Below are positions 56,487 through 64,000 of a stretch of DNA of 64,000 bases, piece after piece. Both the position numbers and the translations under genes were made by a program. Each line of letters begins with the position of its first letter. Position 1 is the stretch's first letter. The DNA comes from Candidatus Crickella caballi (GTDB lineage Bacteria > Bacillota > Clostridia > Peptostreptococcales > Anaerovoracaceae). The notes beneath the pieces are model-generated. The model worked only from the letters and a program-made list of their open reading frames with translations, ran no database searches and was not told the origin of the DNA. The stretch spans positions 62,001 to 126,000 of the forward strand of contig JAGHUV010000018.1 in the NCBI GenBank assembly GCA_018064665.1. The letters run 5' to 3'.

Positions 56487-57449
56487 ATGATTATTTTTGA
56501 AGATGTAAGTAAGAATTACGGTTCAAATATGGGACTGAACAATGCGTCTGTTCATATTAAGAGCGGAGACTTTGTGTTCCTCGTTGGACCGAGTGGCGCA
56601 GGTAAGACCACTTTCATCAGACTGATACTCAAGGAGATCGAGCCTACAAGCGGCAAGATTGTTATTGCGGGCAAGGACGTAACCCGTCTGTCGAGACGTG
56701 AAATTCCTAAGCTCCGTCAGAAGATTGGAATGGTATTCCAGGATTTCAGACTTCTTGAGAAGAAAACGGTTTATGAGAACGTCGCTTTTGCGATGGAAGT
56801 ACTTCACAAAAGCAAGGCTGAGATTAAGGAGCGCGTTCCTTATGTACTCAAGCTCGTAGACATAGAGGACAAAGCAAATCGCTATCCTAATGAGCTTTCT
56901 GCAGGCGAACAGCAGAGAGTCGGTATTGCAAGGGCACTGGTTAACAAGCCAAGAGTGCTTATCTGTGATGAGCCTACAGGTAACCTTGACCCGGCTACCG
57001 CAATGGATATAATGAAGCTTCTTGAGAAGATCAATATAAGAGGAACAACCATCCTTATGGTTACTCATGCCAAGGACATCGTAGACAAGATGAACAAGCG
57101 CGTTGTTGCTATCGAGAACGGAAGAATCGTAAGAGATGAGCAGGGCCGTTACGGATTCAAATCATCCAAAGTCGATGCAGATATTTTCGACAAGCCATAT
57201 ATCAAGGATGATACATACAAGTCGGAAGGCTTCAACTTCGATACAGGCCTGTATGATGTTCCGGGAGGCGACGACTTCAGAAATCGGACTCTGGCAGATG
57301 CAGGTATAGATGGCTCCGTGTTCGGAAACAGCCTGAAGGAAGACTTCTCAGTACTTGGTATCAAGCCTCTTTCTGAAGAGTCGGACGACAAGCAGAAAAG
57401 CAATACGCAGAATATTATCAGCCGTTATTTAAGTGAGGAGGACGAATAA
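56487..57449 (+). CDS. ftsE: Cell-division ATP-binding protein FtsE with C-terminal extension
   Basis: VGPSGAGKTTFIRLILKEIEPTSGKI, LSAGEQQRVGIARALVNKPRVLICDEPTGNLDPATAMDIMKLL; followed by ftsX. Confidence 0.92.
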   Translation: MIIFEDVSKNYGSNMGLNNASVHIKSGDFVFLVGPSGAGKTTFIRLILKEIEPTSGKIVIAGKDVTRLSRREIPKLRQKIGMVFQDFRLLEKKTVYENVAFAMEVLHKSKAEIKERVPYVLKLVDIEDKANRYPNELSAGEQQRVGIARALVNKPRVLICDEPTGNLDPATAMDIMKLLEKINIRGTTILMVTHAKDIVDKMNKRVVAIENGRIVRDEQGRYGFKSSKVDADIFDKPYIKDDTYKSEGFNFDTGLYDVPGGDDFRNRTLADAGIDGSVFGNSLKEDFSVLGIKPLSEESDDKQKSNTQNIISRYLSEEDE

Positions 57450-58327
57450 TGTATCAGATTAAACAGGCCTTTTCACAAATGGGCCGAAATAAGGGAATGT
57501 ATTTCACAACAATTCTGGCAATTACTGCCATGATGTTGATTCTCGGACTGTTTTTCGTCGCATTTGTAAACGTAGATCTTTTTACAGCGACAATTAAGCA
57601 GGACTATAACGTAATACAGGTTTATGTCGAAGATTCTGTTGATGAAGCGGGATGGAATACTCAGAAAGCAACTATAGAAGGATTTGAAGGAGTAAGTGAG
57701 GTCGTTTTTAAGCCTAAAAGCGAGGCGCTTCAGACATTGAAGAATCGTTGGGGCAAAAACGCATATCTGCTTGACAACCTTAAGAACAACCCTTTGCCTA
57801 ATTCCTTTATGGTATATGTGGAGGACAAGGATGTTGCTGCATCGGTAGCAGAGAATTCCAGTGAAGTCGAAGGCGTAAACGATGTAGTATATTACCAGGA
57901 TACATTGGACAAACTTGCCAAGGTTACCAACTTTATTGAGCTTGGCTCACTTGTTGCCATGGCATTCCTGATTGTTGTTTCGATCATCATTGTTGCAAAT
58001 ACGATCAAGCTGACGGTTTTCAACAAGGAGAAGGAAATCGGGATCATGAAGTATCTTGGTGCGACAGACTGGTTCGTAAGAGCCCCGTTTATCTGGGGCG
58101 GCATAATCATCGGTTTGCTGTCGGCGGGTATATCAACCGGATTGATTTATCTTATCTATACCAAGCTTACTGAGATAATCGGAGCAGATGTTGCAAGAAT
58201 TCTTTCAGTCAGCGTTGTACCGGCTGATTATCTGGTATTAAATCTGCTGATTATATTCGTTGCACTGGGTGTAGGTATCGGATCTTGTGGAAGTATTATT
58301 TCTATTAGGAGATTTTTAGATAAGTAG
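57449..58327 (+). CDS. ftsX: Cell-division permease FtsX
   Basis: Four TM segments, VFNKEKEIGIMKYLGATDWFVRAPFIWGGIIIGLLSA; overlaps ftsE by 1 nt. Confidence 0.92.
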   Translation: MYQIKQAFSQMGRNKGMYFTTILAITAMMLILGLFFVAFVNVDLFTATIKQDYNVIQVYVEDSVDEAGWNTQKATIEGFEGVSEVVFKPKSEALQTLKNRWGKNAYLLDNLKNNPLPNSFMVYVEDKDVAASVAENSSEVEGVNDVVYYQDTLDKLAKVTNFIELGSLVAMAFLIVVSIIIVANTIKLTVFNKEKEIGIMKYLGATDWFVRAPFIWGGIIIGLLSAGISTGLIYLIYTKLTEIIGADVARILSVSVVPADYLVLNLLIIFVALGVGIGSCGSIISIRRFLDK

Positions 58328-58330
58328 CTT

Positions 58331-59383
58331 ATGTTTAAAAACAGAAAAATCAATTTGTTAATAGTCCTGGGACTTATTATCACTCTGTGTGCGAGCGCAT
58401 TCAGTGTGTCTTATGGTGTTACAGCTGCAGACAAGAGAAAGGAAGCTGCGGAGGCCGCCAAGAAGGCAGCGGCTGCTACCAAGAGTTTTAAGGAAGCAGA
58501 AGAAAAGCTTGATGCTCTTCAGGCAGAGATCGATCAGACTAAAAGCAATATAGAAAAGACGAAGAAGGACATAAAGAAAAAGCAGAAGGATATCGAAAAG
58601 CAGGAAGGCGATCTGAATGACAGGCTTACTGCTATGTACAAGACCGGTACTGTCGGATATATCGATGTAATTCTTAGCTCGCAGGACATTGAAGATCTTC
58701 TTTCCAATGTCGGGATGGTACAGAAAATTCTCGAAAGCGATCAGGATCTTCTGAAGAAACTGCAGAAACAGTATAAGAAGCTTAAGAAACTCAAGGAAAG
58801 GCTTGAAAATGATCAGATAGCACTTGAGGCTAAAGAGACTGAGACCAAGGAGCTCGTTAAGAAGTTCAAGGCTGAGGCTGATAAATATAAGGCTCAGGAG
58901 GAACAGCTTATCGCAGAGGCTAATGCTCTGGCGGCAGAGGCTGCAAGAAATGCCAGCAATGCTGAAGAGGTGATTGAGGCAAATGGTGGAAGCATCGATA
59001 CATCGAATTATTGCTGGCCGAGCACTTCAAGAACCATCACGTCGGAATACGGTTGGAGAAGATGTCCGTTCCACGGAAGAGAATTCCACAACGGACTTGA
59101 TATAGGTGCTCCAAACGGCTCCCCTGTATATGCGATACAGGATGGTGTTATTACAAGAGCATCATGGTATGGCGGCTACGGAAACTGCATTATATTATCC
59201 TGCGCAGGAGGAATCAGCGCTCTATATGGACATCTGTCCGGATATAACTGCAGCAGCGGCCAGTACGTAAAAAAAGGTTCAGTGATAGGTTATGAGGGAA
59301 GCACAGGAAATTCAACAGGACCTCATCTGCACTTTACTGTGTTCAGTAACGGTGCTGCTATCAGCCCTTGGTCACTTTACTAG
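58331..59383 (+). CDS. Coiled-coil M23/LytM murein hydrolase (EnvC-like)
   Basis: Signal peptide, long K/E coiled coil, LytM motifs FHNGLDIGAPNGSPVYA, ALYGHL, GPHLHF. Confidence 0.92.
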   Translation: MFKNRKINLLIVLGLIITLCASAFSVSYGVTAADKRKEAAEAAKKAAAATKSFKEAEEKLDALQAEIDQTKSNIEKTKKDIKKKQKDIEKQEGDLNDRLTAMYKTGTVGYIDVILSSQDIEDLLSNVGMVQKILESDQDLLKKLQKQYKKLKKLKERLENDQIALEAKETETKELVKKFKAEADKYKAQEEQLIAEANALAAEAARNASNAEEVIEANGGSIDTSNYCWPSTSRTITSEYGWRRCPFHGREFHNGLDIGAPNGSPVYAIQDGVITRASWYGGYGNCIILSCAGGISALYGHLSGYNCSSGQYVKKGSVIGYEGSTGNSTGPHLHFTVFSNGAAISPWSLY

Positions 59384-59414
59384 TGCATAGGTCGTTCTCG
59401 AAGAAGGAGAATTA

Positions 59415-61067
59415 ATGGATAGAAATATCCCGGAAGCAATCATAGATATTCTTAAATCAAGAGGTATTGGCGAGGAGAACTTCGACGAGTTCTTTTCCGC
59501 TGCCCCTAAACTGGCATATGATCCATTTCTGCTTGCAAATATGCAGGCAGGAGTGGATTTGCTTTTAGATGCCGTTGATTCGGGGAAGAAAATCGTAATA
59601 TACGGTGACTATGATGTTGACGGAATTACCTCGACAGCACTTATGATGAAGGTGCTCGGATCTCTGACCGAAAATCTTGACTATTACATTCCCTCAAGAC
59701 TTGATGAGGGCTACGGACTTCACAAGGAGTCCATTGACAGAATACATGAAGCCGGAGGACAGCTGATTGTTACCGTAGACTGCGGCTCTGTTTCCCGTGA
59801 GGAAACCGAATATGCACATTCGCTAGGCATAGAGACCCTTGTAACAGATCATCACAATATATCAGAGGTCAGAGCTGAGGGGATAATAATCAACCCATGG
59901 CTGTCAGAAGACAAGTACCCTTTCAAAGGACTCGCAGGTGTAGGCGTTGCATATAAGGTGGCGCTTGCAGTTGCAAGAAAGAGGGAAGTTCCAAAGCAGG
60001 TAATGACGGAGATACTTGAGCTCGTTACTGTTGGCACTATTGCTGATATTATGCCATTGCTCGATGAAAACAGAACTATAGTAAAGTGTGGTCTGAGATT
60101 TATTCATCTGGGAGGAAAGAACAAAGGCTTGCGCAGACTAATTGATCTGTCGGGACTCGATTACAGAACTTTGCGTGCAGGTGATATCTCATACGGCATT
60201 GCTCCTAAGATCAATGCGGCAGGAAGGCTAGGAGATGCTACTCTCGGAGTTAAGCTTCTGCTTGCAGAAAACGAAGAAGACATTGAGAAGTACTGCAACA
60301 TATTGATTGAAGCCAACAGGGAGAGAAAGGCGCTTACGGACAAGGCTTATGAGAAAGGCCTTGAGCTTGCACCGGGAGAACTTGAGAACGGTGATTTCCT
60401 TATGCTTGAAATCAATGACTCACACGAGGGTGTACTCGGCATTGTTGCAGGCAAAGTAAGAGAAAGTGTTAATCGTCCGGTTGTCGTAATTTCCAGGAAC
60501 GGTGAAACCTACAAAGGCACGGGGAGATCTATTCCTAATGTCGATCTATTTGAAATGCTCGATAAATACAGGGATGAGTTTGTCAGCTTCGGCGGCCATA
60601 AGGCGGCATGCGGTTTCACAATTGCAGCAGATAACGTACAGAGACTTAAGGACAATCTTAACTCGGACATTGCAGATATGCTTGCGGAAGACGAGACCTT
60701 GTTTGATTTCGACTATCACTATGATGCAGCAATAGATCCTGATGCAGTCGATATGCAGCTTGCAGAGGTTATTGAATTTCTCGAGCCTTGCGGCAAGGGA
60801 AATGAAATCCCGACATTTCTGCTCAAGGATGTAAATGTAGATGGCTGGAGATTCCTGAAGAACGACAAGTATGCTAAGTTCAATATCCGTACAGAAGGAG
60901 ACCGAAGGATAGAATGCATGCTTTTCCATGATGCTGATAAGTATTATGAAATGGCTGATTCGGGAAGACCGGTGGACATTCTCGGAAGCATTGAAATAAA
61001 CAGATGGAGAGACTCATGCAGACTGCAGATTATTGTGGACTGGATGCTACAGGAAGCTGACAGATAA
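59415..61067 (+). CDS. recJ: Single-stranded-DNA-specific exonuclease RecJ
   Basis: IYGDYDVDGITSTALMMKVL, TVDCGS, VTDHHN, FGGHKAACGFT motifs. Confidence 0.94.
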   Translation: MDRNIPEAIIDILKSRGIGEENFDEFFSAAPKLAYDPFLLANMQAGVDLLLDAVDSGKKIVIYGDYDVDGITSTALMMKVLGSLTENLDYYIPSRLDEGYGLHKESIDRIHEAGGQLIVTVDCGSVSREETEYAHSLGIETLVTDHHNISEVRAEGIIINPWLSEDKYPFKGLAGVGVAYKVALAVARKREVPKQVMTEILELVTVGTIADIMPLLDENRTIVKCGLRFIHLGGKNKGLRRLIDLSGLDYRTLRAGDISYGIAPKINAAGRLGDATLGVKLLLAENEEDIEKYCNILIEANRERKALTDKAYEKGLELAPGELENGDFLMLEINDSHEGVLGIVAGKVRESVNRPVVVISRNGETYKGTGRSIPNVDLFEMLDKYRDEFVSFGGHKAACGFTIAADNVQRLKDNLNSDIADMLAEDETLFDFDYHYDAAIDPDAVDMQLAEVIEFLEPCGKGNEIPTFLLKDVNVDGWRFLKNDKYAKFNIRTEGDRRIECMLFHDADKYYEMADSGRPVDILGSIEINRWRDSCRLQIIVDWMLQEADR

Positions 61068-62227
61068 TGAAGAACCAAAACAGCAAAATCAAAATATTCA
61101 TTGCAGGCTTTGTCTGCTGTGCAGTGCTGCTGTTGCTCCTGACTAAGGTATTCCATGTCGGAGCACTTCTTGTTGGAAGTGAATACAGGACTTATAAGGG
61201 CCTGGATAAAGATTACGGCAAATATTATGAGATACTTGAGCTTATTGATGAAGAGGCACTTGCCGAGTACGAACCGGATAAGATTACCGATGACGTTCTT
61301 AAAGAACTGGTCGAAGGTCTTGACGATCCATATGCCGAATACTTTACAGCAGAGGAATATGAGCTGTATATGAAGCATTACAAGGAATCCTATGTCGGAG
61401 TGGGACTTGCGGTCGCTGACTATGAGGACTGGATACTTGTTTACAAAGTAATTGAAGGCAGTCCTGCTGCAGAGGCAGGTATCGATACAGGTGATATAGT
61501 TACAAAGATTGACGGAAAGAAGGTCAAGGATAGCACCGAGGCTTCGGAAGCTTTATCAGGAAAAGTTGGAGAAGAGGTCACCATTACAGTTAAAAGAGGT
61601 GATAATGAATACGACTATACCATGGACAGGGCAAAGATCGATGATCCGTCCGTAGGCTGGAAGGAATATGACAAGGATAAGGGAATTGCATATATAGAAA
61701 TTACAGCCTTCAAGGAGGGGACTTCTAAGGAACTCAGGCTTGCAATCAAGGAGCTTAAGAATGAGGGATATACCAAAGCTATTATCGATTTGAGAGACAA
61801 TGGCGGAGGAAGAACAAAGGAAGCTTACAAGGTAGCGGATATGCTGCTGCCGGAGGGCAAGATAGATACTGAGGTTAATAAGAACGGCAAGGAGGTTGTG
61901 AACAAATCCAAGCCGAGTGATGCGGGAATAGACTATGTTGTGCTTGTAAACGAAAATACAGCAAGCGCATCGGAGCTCGTTTCGGCAGCAATACAGGATA
62001 ATAAAGGCGGCAAAATTATAGGTGTTACCACATACGGCAAGGGTGTAACTCAGAGGACTCACAAGTTTTCTGATGGATCTGCCATAAAGTTCACTATTGA
62101 GGAATACTTCAGACCAAATGGAGATAAGGTGAACGGAGTAGGTGTTACTCCGGACATTGTACTTGCAGAGGATGTTATGGCAGATAACGACGCTGTTCTT
62201 AAGCTTGCGGCCGATGAACTGAAATAA
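61067..62227 (+). CDS. S41 family C-terminal processing peptidase with PDZ domain
   Basis: PDZ GVGLAVADYEDWILVYKVIEGSPAAEAGI; VNENTASASELVSAAIQDN with catalytic Ser and GVTTYGKGVTQ Lys. Confidence 0.93.
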   Translation: MKNQNSKIKIFIAGFVCCAVLLLLLTKVFHVGALLVGSEYRTYKGLDKDYGKYYEILELIDEEALAEYEPDKITDDVLKELVEGLDDPYAEYFTAEEYELYMKHYKESYVGVGLAVADYEDWILVYKVIEGSPAAEAGIDTGDIVTKIDGKKVKDSTEASEALSGKVGEEVTITVKRGDNEYDYTMDRAKIDDPSVGWKEYDKDKGIAYIEITAFKEGTSKELRLAIKELKNEGYTKAIIDLRDNGGGRTKEAYKVADMLLPEGKIDTEVNKNGKEVVNKSKPSDAGIDYVVLVNENTASASELVSAAIQDNKGGKIIGVTTYGKGVTQRTHKFSDGSAIKFTIEEYFRPNGDKVNGVGVTPDIVLAEDVMADNDAVLKLAADELK

Positions 62228-62241
62228 GGACACTCTGTGAT

Positions 62242-62799
62242 ATGACAATATATTATACGCATGATTTTAACAGCCGAATAAAAGGAGAGAGTCACAGACT
62301 GCTTGAAAAAGCAATAGCGATACACATCGGCGATTCAAATAAAGCTGCAGAACTTGTCTCGAACATACACAGCTGCACAGAGCTGGGAAAGCCGATGATC
62401 GACGGGTTTAATGATTTTTCGATTTCGCACAGCAGGAACACTTGGGCTGTTCTTATTGCCGACTCTCAATGCGGACTGGATGTGCAGTACACTCAGAATT
62501 CGAATGTTGCTGTTATAGCCAAGAGATACTATGCAGCAGAAGAGTATGAGCTTGTCAGCTCCGGAGGCGGAGTTGATGAATTCTTCAGAATCTGGGCAAG
62601 ACGAGAAGCTTTGGTAAAAGCCGTAGGAACGACAATAGTCAATTCGAATCTGCCTTGCGTGCTCGGAAGCAGAGCAGAGTTCGAAGACGGAATCTGGATT
62701 ATAAAGGATGTTGATATACCGAAGTGTGAGGGCTCGGATAAGTATTATGCAGCTGTATGCGTAAAGGCTGATGAAGAGGTAAGCTATGTCAGAATCTAA
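62242..62799 (+). CDS. 4'-phosphopantetheinyl transferase superfamily protein
   Basis: ISHSRNTWAVLIADSQCGLDVQ and FFRIWARREALVKAVG motifs. Confidence 0.85.
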   Translation: MTIYYTHDFNSRIKGESHRLLEKAIAIHIGDSNKAAELVSNIHSCTELGKPMIDGFNDFSISHSRNTWAVLIADSQCGLDVQYTQNSNVAVIAKRYYAAEEYELVSSGGGVDEFFRIWARREALVKAVGTTIVNSNLPCVLGSRAEFEDGIWIIKDVDIPKCEGSDKYYAAVCVKADEEVSYVRI

Positions 62800-63304
62800 A
62801 GGCAAGAATAAGAAAAGTGCAATGGAATGTGCAATAAGCTATCTTGCCGGAAGCATGCGCACCTGTGATGAGGTAAGGAAACATCTTGAGAAAAAGGAGT
62901 ACGGCACAGTTGAAATCGAAGAGACTGTGAAGGAGCTTACTGATCTCAGGTATATTGATGACTATCAGTATGCACTGAGATATTACGAGTATAATTATAG
63001 CAGAAATAGGGGTTCAGGCAGAGCACAGCAGGCTCTTGCTTCCAAAGGAGTGGACCGCAGCATAATAAGAAATGCATATGAAGACTATATGTATGAGAAC
63101 AATGCGGATGAGTATGAGCTTGCATATAAGCTTGCGGAGAAGGAACTGTATATTACGCCAGACCTTGTAGGAGAGGATGCTGAGCCGAAACGCAGAGAAA
63201 TCAGCGACAAGCTGCTTGCAAGGATAGCGAGAAAGCTTCAGACGAGAGGGTTTTCGGTAGATATAGTCGCGAGAGTTCTCAGCAGAATCAGAGGAATGGA
63301 ATAG
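62786..63304 (+). CDS. recX: RecX family regulatory protein
   Basis: ECAISYLAGSMRTCDEVRKHLEKKEYGTVEIEETVKELTDLRYIDDYQYALRY. Confidence 0.85.
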   Translation: MSESKGKNKKSAMECAISYLAGSMRTCDEVRKHLEKKEYGTVEIEETVKELTDLRYIDDYQYALRYYEYNYSRNRGSGRAQQALASKGVDRSIIRNAYEDYMYENNADEYELAYKLAEKELYITPDLVGEDAEPKRREISDKLLARIARKLQTRGFSVDIVARVLSRIRGME

Positions 63305-63310
63305 GAAGAT

Positions 63311-64000
63311 ATGGAAGAAAGATACGCCAGGACAGCCAAATTAGTTGGAGAAAGCGGAATAGAAAAGCTTCGCAGCTCTACTGTAATGATTATGGGCGTA
63401 GGCGGAGTAGGATCATACGCTGCTGAGGCTATAGCTCGATCCGGTGTCGGAAGAATAATCCTGATGGATGGAGATGAGGTAGTCGAGAGCAACATAAATC
63501 GTCAGCTTGTAGCTCTGAGCTCTACTGTAGGAAGAAATAAAGCGGAGGTCATGGCCGAAAGAATAAAGGACATAAATCCGGACTGCAATATAAGCGTGAT
63601 TCCGGAATTCTTCTGCCGAAATGGTGAGAATGGTAACATATTTGATCTTGCGGATTTTCCTGAGGGTTCATGGATCATCGATGCCATTGATGATGTAGAC
63701 GCTAAGGTCGAATTGATCAAACAGGCAGTGAATGCGGGCGTCAACATTGTATCTGCGATGGGTGCTGCCGGAAAATTTGAGACAGTATTCAAGTCTGCAG
63801 ACCTTGCAAAGACGAGTATGTGTCCGCTTGCCAAGACAATGAGAAAGAGATTAAAGGCAGAAGGAATAGAGCATCTGCCTGTAGTATATTCAGAGGAAAA
63901 GCCGGTGCCGAGGGACGGAGTTCTTGGAACTATGAGCTACGTACCGGGATCAGCCGGACTGGAACTTGCAGCACATGTTATAAGGAGTATCGTAAAATGA
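63311..64000 (+). CDS. tcdA: ThiF/MoeB-fold tRNA threonylcarbamoyladenosine dehydratase (TcdA-like)
   Basis: MIMGVGGVGSYAAEAIARSGVGRIILMDGDEVVESNINRQLVAL, ARTAKLVGESGIEKL. Confidence 0.88.
   Translation: MEERYARTAKLVGESGIEKLRSSTVMIMGVGGVGSYAAEAIARSGVGRIILMDGDEVVESNINRQLVALSSTVGRNKAEVMAERIKDINPDCNISVIPEFFCRNGENGNIFDLADFPEGSWIIDAIDDVDAKVELIKQAVNAGVNIVSAMGAAGKFETVFKSADLAKTSMCPLAKTMRKRLKAEGIEHLPVVYSEEKPVPRDGVLGTMSYVPGSAGLELAAHVIRSIVK

Overview
The window looks like a contiguous chromosomal segment from an anaerobic, amino-acid-fermenting Firmicute (Eubacteriales/Clostridia-like by gene content; the species cannot be fixed from sequence alone). No rRNA, CRISPR array, prophage or intact IS element was recognised. 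Main blocks: (i) 1-3.7 kb, a nickel-themed locus: CbiM/NikM start on the minus strand, a His-rich CsoR/FrmR-like regulator, larE, larB and a two-frame larC; (ii) 3.7-7.6 kb, PNP, a TSCPD protein and a single ORF fusing a GH2 beta-glycosidase to a galactokinase; (iii) 7.9-16.1 kb, serA, a degenerate D,D-carboxypeptidase homologue, uvrC, tRNA-Leu, sanA-like gene and a MITE-like element; (iv) 16.3-38.6 kb, a Stickland/redox island: two tandem copies of a (CrtI-like FAD oxidoreductase + FNR-Fer2 reductase) module, proline racemase, TetR/APC permease, the D-proline reductase cluster (prdC, prdA, a small unknown ORF, selenoprotein prdB with in-frame UGA, prdD, prdE), a hybrid histidine kinase and two TauE/SafE permeases; (v) 38.7-64 kb, mostly housekeeping: dnaE, gdhA, pcrA, ligA, mgtE, split transketolase, amino-acid ABC transporter, ftsEX with an M23 hydrolase, recJ, S41 protease, PPTase, recX and a ThiF/TcdA protein. 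The strongest candidates for follow-up are the duplicated FAD-oxidoreductase/Fer2-reductase modules next to proline racemase, the GH2-galactokinase fusion, the prd cluster architecture (Sec-UGA, PrdD/PrdE split at the PrdA cleavage position, small unknown ORF), palindromic/MITE-like repeats, and apparently leaderless dnaE and pcrA transcripts. All family names are from reading motifs by eye; no database searches were run.
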